Below are positions 35,980 through 46,507 of a stretch of 60,218 nucleotides of DNA, in pieces. The stretch comes from Rheinheimera lutimaris (GTDB lineage: Bacteria > Pseudomonadota > Gammaproteobacteria > Enterobacterales > Alteromonadaceae). A program made the position numbers and the translations under genes. The notes beneath the pieces are model-generated. The model was given only the letters and a program-made list of their open reading frames with translations, was not told the origin of the DNA and did not search any database. The DNA is taken from the NCBI RefSeq assembly GCF_013283795.1, contig NZ_JABSOD010000021.1, positions 1-60,218 on the forward strand, given 5' to 3'. Each line of letters opens with the position of its first letter. Position 1 is the stretch's first letter.

Positions 35980-37428
35980 ATGACATTCTCTGCAGTAACG
36001 AAACCTTTAGCGCTCGGCTTGCTGGCTGCCTGCATCCAGCTGTTACCCGGCAAGGCATCTGCTGTATTGCCCGATTTGGGCGGTAATGCATTCAGTACCA
36101 TAACACCGGAAAAAGAAAAGCAACTTGGCGATGTAATGATGCGTCAAACCCGCGGCAGCTTGCCAATGGTGTACGATCCACTATTGGATGAATATATCAA
36201 CTCATTAGGCAACAAGCTGGTAGCCCGCGCCAATGACGTAAAATTCCCGTTTAAGTTTTACTGGGTAGAAGATAAAAATATTAATGCTTTTGCCACCCTC
36301 GGCGGCAATATTGTCTCGCATACCGGCACCCTGTCCGTGGCAGAGAGTGAAAGTGAGTTCGCCTCGGTTATGGCACATGAAATTGCCCACGTTACCCAGC
36401 GCCATATCGCCCGTTTTGTTGAAGCGCAGAGCCAAAAAGCCCCACTAACACTGGCCGGAGTCCTTGGCGCTATAGTATTGGCGACGGTAAATCCTGATGC
36501 CGGTATGGCTGCACTGATGGCCACCCAGGGCGCGGCGCAGCAAAGTGCCATTAACTTTACCCGCAGTAACGAGCAGGAAGCCGACCGCATTGGTATGCAA
36601 ATACTATCAGAAGCCGGCTTTGACCCGCACGCCGTGCCGAACTTTTTCCGTAAGCTAACGGAGCAAAGCCGGTTCGTAAACCAGCAGTTATCCTTTTTAC
36701 AAACCCACCCACTGTCACAAAGCCGGGTGAGCGATACGCGGATGCGCGCCGAGCAGTTTCCGCAACGGTTCGTGCCGGACAGCCAGGATTTTACTCTGAG
36801 TAAGGCCCGCGTTATGGCCCGATACCAGTATGATAAAAAAAATGCTGAAGTCATCTTCCGTAAGATGCTCCGTGAGCCAGGTGGCAATACCCGCGCCAAT
36901 CAATATGGCCTTGCCATAGTCTTATTAGACAGTGGCAAGCCGGAACAAGCTCGCAAGTTAATAGAGCAGCTGCTGGCAAAGGATGAGCACAATCTTTACT
37001 ACATCGATGTCTACACCGACATCTTACTGGCGCAGAAAGAATATCAGCTGTGCTTAGAGATGTTAGAACAGCAATATCTGTTGCGGCCGAATAATCAGGT
37101 GGTTACGCTTAATTATGCTAACGCAGCAATGAAGTCCAATGCCAACCGCCTGGCCATTCATCTGTTAAAAAGCCTGCTGTTTTATAAAAACGACAACATT
37201 TTGGCCTACGATCTGCTTTCTGAAGCCTATAAAGCTGCCGGTGACTTTGCCAAGTTTTATGAAGCCCGCGCCGATTTAAGATATCAGATGGCCAATTATC
37301 CGTTGGCCATTGACGATTTAAACGAAGCACTTAATCATTTAAAGCCGGAAGAAAAACTGGAAAGCCGCCGGCTGGAAGCTAAAAAAGTGCAACTGCAAAC
37401 TGAATTTGACCGGTTGCGCCGTATGTAG
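35980..37428 (+). CDS. bepA: Periplasmic chaperone/protease BepA (M48, TPR)
   Basis: A 482-residue protein with a signal peptide (about 1-28), an M48 zinc-protease domain with HEIAH at 133-137 and the third ligand in NEQEADRIG (about 206), and TPR repeats from about 300 onward. BepA degrades or rescues misassembled LptD and other outer-membrane proteins. The length matches E. coli (487). It begins the operon bepA-arsC(yfgD)-wrbA-DUF2069, with the first three genes in the E. coli order. Confidence 0.95.
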   Translation: MTFSAVTKPLALGLLAACIQLLPGKASAVLPDLGGNAFSTITPEKEKQLGDVMMRQTRGSLPMVYDPLLDEYINSLGNKLVARANDVKFPFKFYWVEDKNINAFATLGGNIVSHTGTLSVAESESEFASVMAHEIAHVTQRHIARFVEAQSQKAPLTLAGVLGAIVLATVNPDAGMAALMATQGAAQQSAINFTRSNEQEADRIGMQILSEAGFDPHAVPNFFRKLTEQSRFVNQQLSFLQTHPLSQSRVSDTRMRAEQFPQRFVPDSQDFTLSKARVMARYQYDKKNAEVIFRKMLREPGGNTRANQYGLAIVLLDSGKPEQARKLIEQLLAKDEHNLYYIDVYTDILLAQKEYQLCLEMLEQQYLLRPNNQVVTLNYANAAMKSNANRLAIHLLKSLLFYKNDNILAYDLLSEAYKAAGDFAKFYEARADLRYQMANYPLAIDDLNEALNHLKPEEKLESRRLEAKKVQLQTEFDRLRRM

Positions 37429-37456
37429 CCAACCACACTGCTTAACAGGACACCTT

Positions 37457-38376
<920 letters not shown>

Positions 38377-38381
38377 TCATC

Positions 38382-38801
38382 ATGCAACACAGCAGTACTA
38401 TTGCAATGTCCGCCAAAACCGCCCGCTATCTGTTGCTGGGCCGGTTGGGCTTTTTTGGCTTGTGGTTATTGCAACCTTTGTGGATCTTATGGCTGGCACC
38501 GCCGCAACTGGGCAATGCTTATACCTTGCTGACTTTACTCTGGCTGCCTTTGTGGTTCCCGCTTTACGGTATGATAAAAGGCCATGCTTACACGCTGGCT
38601 TGGGCTAACTTTATTGTGATGATTTACTTCCTGCACAGCCTGACTAACTTGTGGGTTAGCACTGGTATGCATCAGTTGTTGTCGGTTACAGAACTGCTGC
38701 TGGCCAGCATGATGTTTATCGGCTGCACCTATTATGCCCGCTTTCGCGGCCAGGAGTTGGGCTTAAAGATCCCGAAACTGAAGGATGATCCGCGTCGCTG
38801 A
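38382..38801 (+). CDS. DUF2069 family membrane protein
   Basis: A 139-residue inner-membrane protein with four hydrophobic helices (about 20-40, 46-64, 70-88 and 98-117) matching DUF2069, including WANFIVMIYFLHSLTNLW. The function is unknown. The gene follows wrbA in many gammaproteobacteria. It is convergent with the binding-protein gene, one base apart. Confidence 0.85.
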   Translation: MQHSSTIAMSAKTARYLLLGRLGFFGLWLLQPLWILWLAPPQLGNAYTLLTLLWLPLWFPLYGMIKGHAYTLAWANFIVMIYFLHSLTNLWVSTGMHQLLSVTELLLASMMFIGCTYYARFRGQELGLKIPKLKDDPRR

Positions 38802-38802
38802 G

Positions 38803-39552
38803 TTAGTCGGCGGCCAGCCGGCCCATATAAAATGTCAGCCGGCGCTGAATAAAGCCACTTTGCACCATCCGGCTCAGGGCTGCATTAAGCTGCTGTGCGC
38901 CGGCAGGGTTATGCCTGCTTAAACCACAATATACAGCCGGCGGTGCCGACCACAGCGGATCAGCGGCAAAGCTTTGATCGTCCGATGTTTTTATATAGAA
39001 GTGATAAGATAAATCCACCGTCATAACGATATCCAACCGGCCTTGCTTTAACCTGAGCAAATTACTTTCCAACGAATGGGCATCATCACGTATCACGTCG
39101 CCGGAGCGAAACACCTGCTCCAACTCGGGGTAAGTAAAACCACGGGTAGTGCCTACCCGCTTACCTGCCAAATGCTGCACCGCGCTAACCGGCTTGGCAT
39201 CGCGCAAGCGTACCATCAGTTGTTGCGTATTAAACAGCGCTTCGGTCCACAGTAATTGCTTAGGGTGTATCACCCAGTCGGGGCTTAAAAAACAGGCTAT
39301 ATCAGCTTCCCCCTGCAATAACCAGGGTTCAACCCGGGCACGGGGTAAATTTAAATACTGCACCGGCCGGCTTAATTGCCGCGCCAGCTCATCAATAATG
39401 TCCTTACTTAAACCGGCCTGCAGTACGTTATCCGCATTGAAAATAGCATAAGGCGGTGTATTGGAATCACTGACAATAGCACGGACAGGATCGCTGGCAT
39501 TTGCCGCCGGCAGTACAGAAAAACACAGTAATATCAGGCAGAGTGCTCGCAT
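38803..39552 (-). CDS. Periplasmic substrate-binding protein (PBPb type)
   Basis: A 249-residue exported protein (signal peptide about 1-19, ending ANAS) with the bacterial amino-acid binding protein fold: NTPPYAIFNADNVLQAGLSKDIIDELARQL and, in the middle, LAGKRVGTTRGFTY. It has no ABC transporter or sensor partner nearby, so it may be an orphan binding protein. Similar orphans occur in Shewanella and Pseudoalteromonas. The ligand is unknown. Confidence 0.8.
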   Translation of the reverse strand: MRALCLILLCFSVLPAANASDPVRAIVSDSNTPPYAIFNADNVLQAGLSKDIIDELARQLSRPVQYLNLPRARVEPWLLQGEADIACFLSPDWVIHPKQLLWTEALFNTQQLMVRLRDAKPVSAVQHLAGKRVGTTRGFTYPELEQVFRSGDVIRDDAHSLESNLLRLKQGRLDIVMTVDLSYHFYIKTSDDQSFAADPLWSAPPAVYCGLSRHNPAGAQQLNAALSRMVQSGFIQRRLTFYMGRLAAD

Positions 39553-39605
39553 TAACCCTCGCTATACAACAGCTTACTGCACTTAAGCAAAAGTGCCGGC
39601 TTACT

Positions 39606-40826
39606 TTACTGAGTATCAATACTAGCCCGGTCGTCGTCTTCCAGCCATTCTGCTTTTTCTATCTGGCTGAACCTGCTGCTGATTTTATGTGCCGAGGTAT
39701 GAATTTGCTTCACATCGGTTGCGGCCTGATCAATATGTTTGGCTAAATTATCAAAGCGGCCGCGAAACCGGTCAAAATCTACCGCTAACTTAACAAGGTG
39801 TTCCTGAATAAGGTGCACCTGGCGACGGGTGGCGTCATCCTTTAACACACTGCGTGCCGTAGTTAATACCGCCATCAAGGTGGTGGGCGATGTTAACCAT
39901 ACGCGGCGACGATACGCTTCTTCAACAATATCAGCATGGTAAGCATGCAACTCGGCAAAAATAGCCTCTGCCGGCAAAAACATAATGGCACCGTCGGCGG
40001 TTTCATTGGCAATGATGTATTTGTCGGCAATATCATTAATATGCTTTTTAATATCCAGCTTAAACTGGCGCTGTGCTTGTTTGCGCTCTTCCGTGCCGTA
40101 TTGCGGATCGGTCATCTTTTTATAACTCTCCAGCGGAAACTTGGCATCAATAGCAATATCACCGCTGGGTTTGGGTAAAAACAACATACAGTCGGCAATA
40201 CGGCCGTTGCTTAATGTGTGTTGCAAAGAAAAATGCTGTTCCGGCAGGACATTACGAATAAGCGCGGTTAACTGCACTTCACCAAAAGCGCCGCGTGAGC
40301 GTTTATCGGCCAACACTTCCTGCAGGCTGACGACATTAGTAGACAGCTCGGTAATTTTCTTTTGCGCATCATCAATCAGTGCCAGCCGTTTGACAATATC
40401 AGTAAAGGTTTGGTTAGTTTTCTCAAAACCTTCACTTAAGCGCCGCTCTACCTGACCGGCAATATCTTTTAAACGCAGATCCGTGCTTTGTGTCAGCTGT
40501 TTTACCTGCTCTGCTAACATAATTGCCTGTTGTTGCAGGTTTTTACTCAGTTCAAACCGGGCGGCTTGCTGAGTGTCGGTAATTTTCTGCAGCACTTGCA
40601 ACACATTATCCTGTTGCTGCTGCTGTAGTTGCTGACGCTGGTTATGCAACTGCTCCAGCAACTGCTGCTGAAATCGTCCCTGCTGTTGCACCAGCTCCAG
40701 CTTGTGTTGTGCCAGTTGCTCAGCCAACCCTGCGCCCGGGGCGCGGCGAAATAATTGCACTAACAGTAAAATCAGGTTCAGGGCTAACAGCGCGGTAATC
40801 AAATAAATAAAGTGTTGTGTCGACAT
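39606..40826 (-). CDS. rmuC: DNA recombination protein RmuC
   Basis: A 406-residue protein: one N-terminal membrane helix (about 5-25), a long glutamine-rich coiled coil (about 30-150) and the RmuC nuclease-like domain (about 180-340) with IDAKFPLESY and FLPAEAIFAELHAY. RmuC limits inversions at short inverted repeats; a nuclease fold is predicted. The start ATG 40826 directly precedes the membrane helix. Somewhat shorter than E. coli RmuC (475). Confidence 0.93.
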   Translation of the reverse strand: MSTQHFIYLITALLALNLILLLVQLFRRAPGAGLAEQLAQHKLELVQQQGRFQQQLLEQLHNQRQQLQQQQQDNVLQVLQKITDTQQAARFELSKNLQQQAIMLAEQVKQLTQSTDLRLKDIAGQVERRLSEGFEKTNQTFTDIVKRLALIDDAQKKITELSTNVVSLQEVLADKRSRGAFGEVQLTALIRNVLPEQHFSLQHTLSNGRIADCMLFLPKPSGDIAIDAKFPLESYKKMTDPQYGTEERKQAQRQFKLDIKKHINDIADKYIIANETADGAIMFLPAEAIFAELHAYHADIVEEAYRRRVWLTSPTTLMAVLTTARSVLKDDATRRQVHLIQEHLVKLAVDFDRFRGRFDNLAKHIDQAATDVKQIHTSAHKISSRFSQIEKAEWLEDDDRASIDTQ

Positions 40827-40902
40827 AAAACCTCTGCGTTGGCAAACCATTGCCGGTTACTTAACGTATAACCAGGCACTATACAACTTTATCAGCAGTA
40901 CT

Positions 40903-41481
40903 ATGAAACAACTGGCGTTATTTCCGTTAAACAGTTTTATCTTACCTGAAGGTCGCATGCGCTTGCGGATTTTTGAGCCGCGTTATGTCCGGCTGATCAG
41001 CGAAGCCAGTGCCGGCAAACGTGATTTTGCTCTGGCACAAATTAACCCTTATGTCAGCCAGCAACATCCGGACCGTATTCTGCCACTGGCGACCCGGGTG
41101 TGTATTGAAGACTTTGAGCAATTAGATGATGGCTTGTTGGGCATTACTATCGCCGGGGTAGAAAAAGTTCAGATCACAGAGCGTTGGCAGGAAGCGGATC
41201 AGTTACACGTTGCCACAGTAAGCTGCGTAGAGAATTGGCCGGCGCTGGCACTCGACGCCGGCTACCGGCCACTAATGCAACAACTGCAAAAACTGTTACA
41301 GCAGCAGCCGGCATTACAGCAGCTTTATCCCAGTCCGAAATACAGCGATGCCGGCTGGCTGGCTTCACGTTGGCTGGAGCTGCTGCCAATGCAACCGGCT
41401 TTGAAACAGCGGCTGGCTCTGGAGGATAGCCCGGCGCCCTGTCTGGACAGCTTGCAAGCCTGGTTGTCACATCAAACCTGA
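40903..41481 (+). CDS. Lon N-terminal (LON substrate-binding) domain protein
   Basis: A 192-residue protein consisting of a single Lon N-terminal domain: LALFPLNSFILPEGRMRLRIFEPRYVRLI at the start and GITIAGVEKVQI in the middle. It has no AAA+ or protease domain. Stand-alone Lon-N proteins are common in proteobacteria, and their function is unknown, though peptide binding is supposed. Its last 10 bp overlap the convergent gene. Confidence 0.88.
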   Translation: MKQLALFPLNSFILPEGRMRLRIFEPRYVRLISEASAGKRDFALAQINPYVSQQHPDRILPLATRVCIEDFEQLDDGLLGITIAGVEKVQITERWQEADQLHVATVSCVENWPALALDAGYRPLMQQLQKLLQQQPALQQLYPSPKYSDAGWLASRWLELLPMQPALKQRLALEDSPAPCLDSLQAWLSHQT

Positions 41482-41882
41482 GCTTTTACAACCCGATCAT
41501 AAGCGGCTTGTTCATCATCAGTGATAATTGATACAACTTGCCAGCTTCCCTGCTGAGATTGCAAAGTATAAGAGGTATGGCAGGTAAACATAACAATGTT
41601 GTTATTGTCATAAAAGCGCCAATACAGGCTGACAAACTGCAATTGGTCAGACAAGCGCAGCTGATGCTGCAGCACAAAATCGACCGTTGCCACGCCCAAG
41701 GCCAGATACTTGGCCACCTGGCCCAGCACATGCCGGTGCAAACCGTCGGTATCGGTCAACAAGGTTTTACTGTCGCCGGCTAATAATAAGCTGGGCAACG
41801 AGATAAGCTTTTGAAATGCCTCCGGCTCAGAGTTAATATAGGCTTTGGCATAGGTCTGAAAAAACTGCTCTACCGTTTGCAT
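41472..41882 (-). CDS. NTF2-like hypothetical protein
   Basis: A 136-residue soluble protein with an NTF2-like pattern (FFQTYAKAYINSEPEAFQKL near the start; FVSLYWRFYDNNNIVMFTCHTSYTL later). I cannot assign a specific family or ligand. It directly follows queE on the minus strand (queE starts 666 bp upstream and stops at 41883), so the two form an operon with no gap. Confidence 0.7.
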   Translation of the reverse strand: MQTVEQFFQTYAKAYINSEPEAFQKLISLPSLLLAGDSKTLLTDTDGLHRHVLGQVAKYLALGVATVDFVLQHQLRLSDQLQFVSLYWRFYDNNNIVMFTCHTSYTLQSQQGSWQVVSIITDDEQAAYDRVVKAQV

Positions 41883-42548
41883 TTAGCTGATCCCCAAATA
41901 TTTATGTACCTGCACACTTAAGCGCCAGTTATGTTGTTTGCACATCGCAATGGCCAATTCTGTGGCACGGCGCTGCTGGCTTATCGGCTGTAAGTAAATC
42001 AGCTTAGCTTTAGTATCAGTATGTTGCAATAACTGCAACAGCTCATCGATATGTTTTTGCATCGCCACCGGATGCTTTATCTCGTTGGCCCGGTCCAGCG
42101 CACTTTGCAGTACTTTATAGCCACCGGCCATATTCACTTTCGGTGACACCGTAACCCAGGTTTGTGCCGGCGCTTTAATGTCAAAGGTACCACTGGTTTC
42201 AATTTGTGTGCTGTAGCCTTTACTGTGCAGCGCATTACACAACGGAGTTAAATCATACATGCAGGGCTCACCACCGGTGATCACCACATGCCTGGCCTGG
42301 TAGCCCTCACGGGCAAACAAAGCAATTAAATCCTCAGCACTGACACCGGCCCAGTGTTCTGTCTCCGCAGTTTTAACCACAATATCACCCAGCGGTTGGC
42401 GCAGCTCATCTTTTATTTCCCAGGTGTGCTTGGTATCACACCAGCTGCAACCCACCGGGCAGCCCTGCAAGCGGATAAAAATGGCCGGCGCGCCGGTAAA
42501 ACTACCCTCGCCCTGGATAGTTTCGAAAACCTCGTTAACTTTATACAC
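41883..42548 (-). CDS. queE: 7-carboxy-7-deazaguanine synthase
   Basis: A radical-SAM enzyme of queuosine/7-deazaguanine synthesis, 221 residues. The cluster cysteines are in GCPVGCSWCDTKHTWE (about 30-45, a CxxxCxxC motif); GGEPCMYD carries the SAM-binding Gly-Gly-Glu. It is divergent from queC, the next enzyme of the same pathway, so both can share a regulatory region (42549-42660). No preQ1 riboswitch was recognised there. Confidence 0.95.
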   Translation of the reverse strand: MYKVNEVFETIQGEGSFTGAPAIFIRLQGCPVGCSWCDTKHTWEIKDELRQPLGDIVVKTAETEHWAGVSAEDLIALFAREGYQARHVVITGGEPCMYDLTPLCNALHSKGYSTQIETSGTFDIKAPAQTWVTVSPKVNMAGGYKVLQSALDRANEIKHPVAMQKHIDELLQLLQHTDTKAKLIYLQPISQQRRATELAIAMCKQHNWRLSVQVHKYLGIS

Positions 42549-42660
42549 TCTGTGCTTTGCCCTTTAGCCTGTGGCTGATTTACTGTACAATGCGCGCCCC
42601 GCACTGCTTGGCGGGCCATGTCGCAAAATTTGAGTTGTATTATACAAGAGAGAGCCTGCT

Positions 42661-43317
42661 ATGCCGAACAAAGTTGTGGTGATTTATTCCGGTGGGATGG
42701 ACTCCTTCACCGTGTTACACAAAGCGGTGCAGGCCGGCCATGATGTTTATGCGCTGTCGTTTAACTACGGCCAGCGCCATGTCAAAGAGCTGCAGTGTGC
42801 GGCACAGGTGTGTCAGGAACTGGGTATCAAACACAAAATTGTCGATATCTCTGCCATTAACCAGCTGTTAGCCGGTTCATCACTGACCGACAATATTGAT
42901 ATTCCGGAAGGCCATTACGCCGCCGACAATATGAAATCAACCGTGGTACCTAACCGTAATATGATTTTATTATCCTTAGCAGTGGGCTATGCGGTGTCTA
43001 TCGGTGCCAACCAGGTGTATTACGGCGCCCACAGCGGCGATCACTTTATTTACCCGGACTGCCGGCCGGAGTTTGTGCAAAAAATGCATGATGTCTGCCA
43101 AATTGCCAACTACGAGCCGGTCGATATTATCAGCCCGTACTTAGCACAAACTAAAATTGAAATTCTGGCCGATGGTCTGGCGATGGGGTTGGATTACAGC
43201 AAAACCTGGACCTGCTACAACGGCCGTGAAAAAGCCTGTGGTAAATGTGGCTCTTGTCAGGAGCGCCTGGAAGCCTTTACGCTGAATAACACTACAGACC
43301 CACTGCCTTACGAATAA
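42661..43317 (+). CDS. queC: 7-cyano-7-deazaguanine synthase
   Basis: Converts 7-carboxy-7-deazaguanine to preQ0 with ATP and ammonia. 218 residues. The PP-loop SGGMDS is at 10-15, and the zinc-binding cysteines are in the C-terminal [18 protein letters not shown]. It is preceded by an AGAGAG ribosome binding site and followed by a terminator. Queuosine then modifies tRNAs including the Tyr tRNA at 2.5 kb. Confidence 0.96.
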   Translation: MPNKVVVIYSGGMDSFTVLHKAVQAGHDVYALSFNYGQRHVKELQCAAQVCQELGIKHKIVDISAINQLLAGSSLTDNIDIPEGHYAADNMKSTVVPNRNMILLSLAVGYAVSIGANQVYYGAHSGDHFIYPDCRPEFVQKMHDVCQIANYEPVDIISPYLAQTKIEILADGLAMGLDYSKTWTCYNGREKACGKCGSCQERLEAFTLNNTTDPLPYE

Positions 43318-43359
43318 GTCGCCAAAACGATCCAGAACAGCTGGTTATAACATATAGAA

Positions 43360-43383
43360 AAGCGGCCTTGTGGCTGCTTTTTT
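43360..43383 (+). terminator. Terminator downstream of queC
   Basis: An 8-bp stem (43360-43367 with 43372-43379, one G-T pair), TTGT loop, followed by four more T. It separates queC from the symporter gene 41 bp later. Confidence 0.75.
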
Positions 43384-43424
43384 CGTCTCTATAATGTCGA
43401 AATCTTATGTTATGGCAGTAATTT

Positions 43425-44675
43425 ATGTTTAGTTTTTGGTTTGCTATCCCATTTTGGCAGAGAGTACTTGGTGCGCTGTTGCTCGGCGTGACTACCGGTG
43501 TACTGTTGGGCGAAACAGCAACAGTATTTAAACCACTGGGCACGCTGTTTATCAATGCCATCCGCATGTTAGTGGTGCCACTGGTATTTTTTGCCCTGAT
43601 CAGCAGCATTACCTCACTGGCCGACAGCGGAAAAATGCAGCGGCTGGCGTTTAAAACCGTCGGTCTGTTTTTGTTTACCGCCTTTATTGCCAGTTTAATT
43701 GGCTTAGCTATCGGCTCTTTAGTTAATTGGGGCGATGCAGTGCAACTGACAGCGGCGGAAGTAAAACCGCGCGATATTCCACCGGTTGCTGATGTGCTGA
43801 CTAACCTTATCCCCACCAACCCGCTGGCTGCCATGGTAAATGGCAATATTCTGCAAATTATTGTGTTTGCTTCTTTAGTCGGCATTGCCATTAATAAACT
43901 GGGTGATAAAGCCGCACCGATGAAAAAAGTGCTGCTGTCCGGCGCCGATATTATGTACCAAATCACCCGTATGGTATTAGAGCTGACACCGCTGGGCGTG
44001 TTCGGTTTAATGGCCTGGGTAGTCGGCAACTACGGCCTGGATACCCTGCTGCCACTGGGTAAGTTTATTCTGGCGATTTATCTGGCCTGCTTTATCCATA
44101 TCCTGTTTACCTATGGCGGCCTGGTTAAGTTGTTTGGCGGTATACGCCTGCGGAATTACTTTAAAGCCATTTTACCGACGCAGTTAGTCGCCTACAGCAG
44201 CGCCAGCAGCTACGGCACCTTGCCGGTAAGTCATAAAGTGGTCACCGAAAATTTAGGCGTGTCAAAAGATTACGCCAGCTTTGTGCTGCCATTGGGCGCC
44301 ACCATTAATATGGATGGCTGTGGTGGTATTTACCCGGCTATTGCGGCCATTTTTATTGCCCATTTGTATGGTATTGAATTAGCGGCTGTAGATTACCTGC
44401 TGATAGCCGGTACCGCCACACTGGCCTCGGTCGGCACCGCCGGCGTACCCGGCACGGCCATGGTCATGCTAACGGTAACCTTAAGTGTGGTGGGTTTGCC
44501 GATAGAAGGTATTGCGTTTATTGCTGCGGTAGACAGGATCATCGATATGATGCGCACCGCCACCAATGTAACCGGCGATACCATGGTAGCGCTGGTTATC
44601 GGCCGCTCTGAAGGCCTGGTTAAGGCTCCGCTTGCTGCCACCACCGGGCAAGATAACCCCGCAGCAGCGTCTTAA
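43425..44675 (+). CDS. Dicarboxylate/amino acid:cation symporter (DAACS family)
   Basis: A 416-residue inner-membrane protein with about eight membrane helices and two re-entrant loops. The family's serine-rich motif (YSSASSYGTLPVS, about 262-274) and the cation-binding NMDGCGGIYPAIAA (about 288-301) are present, as is GTAGVPGTAMVML. It takes up glutamate, aspartate or C4-dicarboxylates with sodium or protons; which one cannot be told. It stands alone, convergent with lysC. Confidence 0.93.
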   Translation: MFSFWFAIPFWQRVLGALLLGVTTGVLLGETATVFKPLGTLFINAIRMLVVPLVFFALISSITSLADSGKMQRLAFKTVGLFLFTAFIASLIGLAIGSLVNWGDAVQLTAAEVKPRDIPPVADVLTNLIPTNPLAAMVNGNILQIIVFASLVGIAINKLGDKAAPMKKVLLSGADIMYQITRMVLELTPLGVFGLMAWVVGNYGLDTLLPLGKFILAIYLACFIHILFTYGGLVKLFGGIRLRNYFKAILPTQLVAYSSASSYGTLPVSHKVVTENLGVSKDYASFVLPLGATINMDGCGGIYPAIAAIFIAHLYGIELAAVDYLLIAGTATLASVGTAGVPGTAMVMLTVTLSVVGLPIEGIAFIAAVDRIIDMMRTATNVTGDTMVALVIGRSEGLVKAPLAATTGQDNPAAAS

Positions 44676-44691
44676 CGCTTACTGCTGCGGG
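44658..44691. terminator. Hairpin between symporter gene and lysC
   Basis: A 10-bp stem CCCGCAGCAG / CTGCTGCGGG, with a 14-nt loop, around the symporter stop codon. Neither side has a good T-run (TGTTTGC follows on the plus strand), so it is at best a weak terminator. Confidence 0.35.
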
Positions 44692-44698
44692 TGTTTGC

Positions 44699-46051
44699 TC
44701 AGGCTGCACTAAACAAGCTTTGGTGCAGCTGTTTTACCACGCCGGGTGCATCGGCGTCCTGTACTAAAAAGCACAGGTTATGTTTAGAGGCACCGTGGCA
44801 AATCAGCCGCATATTAATACGCTCCAGCGTATTAAATAAATCACCGGTAATGCCTTTGCTGCTGTGTAAATGATTGCCGATAACCGCTATCAGGCTTAAG
44901 CCCTGCTCTACCGCCACTTCACAAAAACTGCGCAGCTCTGCCAGGGCCGGCTCTACCGAGGCGCTGAAGGCGCTGGTCATGCCGCCTTCGTCCAACGTTA
45001 AGGCAACACTGATTTCTGAGGTAGTCACCAAATCTACTGAGATTTGATGCCGGCTTAAAATATCAAACACCCGGGTTAAAAAACCGGCGGCGTGCAACAT
45101 GGCCGGGCTTTTTACTGTGATCAGCGTTTGTGATTTACGCAGCGCAATAGCCCGGTACGGCGGCCGTTCTTTGACCTCTTTGGCTATCCAGGTACCGCCG
45201 GCTTGTGGTTCACGGCTGGAGCCGACAAAAACGCCGATATTGCAGCGCATTGCCGGTATTAATGTGGCCGGATGCAGTACTTTGGCACCAAAGGTAGCCA
45301 TTTCGGCCGCTTCATCGAAGCTGATTTCTTTAATGCAGCGCGCTTGTTCAGTTAAACGCGGATCGGTAGTAAAAATGCCGACGACATCGGTCCATATTTG
45401 TACTACAGACGCCTTTAATGCTTCACCCAGCAAGGCAGCGCTGTAATCCGAGCCCCCACGACCTAAGGTGGTAGTTTGCCCCACGTCATCGGCGCCGATG
45501 AAGCCCTGAGTTACCACTACATTGTCGGCCAGCAACGGCCGTAATTGTATGGCACACAGCTCACTGATCTGCGCTATTTGCGGCTCACCTTTACCAAAGC
45601 GACTGTCGGTGCGCATAACCCGGCGGGCGTCAAAACATAAACCGGCAGCACCGCGCTCACGCAGCACCTGAGCAAATAATACTGAACTTAAGCGCTCGCC
45701 AAAGGATTGAATTTCATCTTTATGCGCCGCGCTGTACACAGCACCGCTTTGCTCTATCAACGCTTTTAATGCTGCCAGTAACTGTGCGATATCCGCCGCT
45801 ACAGCATCAGGCTGCTGCAAGCGGTTTAATACCGCCAACGTAATACCCTCAATGCCCTGATAGCAGGCATAGCGTTCAGTGACGTCAGTATGTTTGGTAA
45901 TATCGACCAGCAGATTAGTTACGCCGGAACTGGCGCTAACCACCACTAAACGAATAGCGGGTTCTGCCAGGATAATGTCGGCACAGCGCGACATAGCATC
46001 GAAGTCTGCGACACTGGTGCCGCCGAATTTTGCAACAATAAGATTGGACAA
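44699..46051 (-). CDS. lysC: Lysine-sensitive aspartokinase III
   Basis: A 450-residue aspartate kinase, first enzyme of the aspartate pathway. The N-terminal VAKFGGTSVADF is the nucleotide-binding site and the two C-terminal ACT domains (about 310-450) bind lysine. Length equals E. coli LysC (449). It starts with TTG at 46051, with AAGGAG 8 bp upstream; no ATG is available at the family start. It is controlled by a lysine riboswitch in the leader, plus allosteric inhibition by lysine. Confidence 0.95.
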   Translation of the reverse strand: MSNLIVAKFGGTSVADFDAMSRCADIILAEPAIRLVVVSASSGVTNLLVDITKHTDVTERYACYQGIEGITLAVLNRLQQPDAVAADIAQLLAALKALIEQSGAVYSAAHKDEIQSFGERLSSVLFAQVLRERGAAGLCFDARRVMRTDSRFGKGEPQIAQISELCAIQLRPLLADNVVVTQGFIGADDVGQTTTLGRGGSDYSAALLGEALKASVVQIWTDVVGIFTTDPRLTEQARCIKEISFDEAAEMATFGAKVLHPATLIPAMRCNIGVFVGSSREPQAGGTWIAKEVKERPPYRAIALRKSQTLITVKSPAMLHAAGFLTRVFDILSRHQISVDLVTTSEISVALTLDEGGMTSAFSASVEPALAELRSFCEVAVEQGLSLIAVIGNHLHSSKGITGDLFNTLERINMRLICHGASKHNLCFLVQDADAPGVVKQLHQSLFSAA

Positions 46052-46161
46052 GGGTGCCTCTCCTTATAAAACATAATAAGCAGAGCATGGCATTTGCTAA
46101 CAGCAAAACGAGAATGAAACAGACTGCTTCTGTAATTTCTGTAAACTGTAGTTAACAAAGG

Positions 46162-46327
46162 CCAGAAGCTCTCCACCGAAATTCAGGTGACAGTCGTAAG
46201 GATTCAGCCTTAACGACCGGGACAGGCAGCTCTATAACTACCCCTCCCTCGGCGTTAGTCCCCCTTATTCAGGCTACGATGTATAGACATCTGTCCTGAA
46301 CTACCTGGCTAACGCACCTCTTCTGGT
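46162..46327 (-). promoter_or_regulatory. Lysine riboswitch (L box) in the lysC leader
   Basis: On the minus strand the leader reads CCAGAAGAGGTGCG at its 5' side and GGTGGAGAGCTTCTGG at its 3' side, the two arms of the P1/J regions of the lysine riboswitch. Between them are the conserved CGCCGAGG, GGCTGAATCC and TGTCACC elements seen in the E. coli lysC leader. The aptamer is about 165 nt. No clear terminator is downstream before the start codon, so control of translation or of Rho is more likely. Confidence 0.9.
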
Positions 46328-46352
46328 CTATCAGATATGATTGACGGGCGAC

Positions 46353-46381
46353 ACCTTACCCTGTTTTCCGGCATCAGGCAA
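46353..46381 (-). promoter_or_regulatory. Sigma-70 promoter of lysC
   Basis: On the minus strand TTGCCT (46376-46381) and TAAGGT (46353-46358) form a -35/-10 pair with an ideal 17-bp spacer. Transcription would start about 20 nt before the riboswitch aptamer. Nothing else is visible in 46382-46507. Confidence 0.65.
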
Positions 46382-46507
46382 TAGCCTTTTAGCCGTCTAA
46401 ACAATTCTTTATTCAGATAACACCCGCTGTCGCGTCTGCCAGCGCTTATAATTGTGCGCTATGGTAGCGGTTTAAGCTGAACAAATCCTTAGCAACTATG
46501 AAATAAA

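Noticed and set aside
36258..36899. 213-codon minus-strand frame inside bepA
   Set aside because: Antisense shadow of a well-identified gene, with no ribosome binding site and atypical amino acid content.
43292..44029. 245-codon minus-strand frame inside the symporter gene
   Set aside because: Antisense shadow; the repetitive serine/threonine content mirrors membrane-helix codons on the plus strand.
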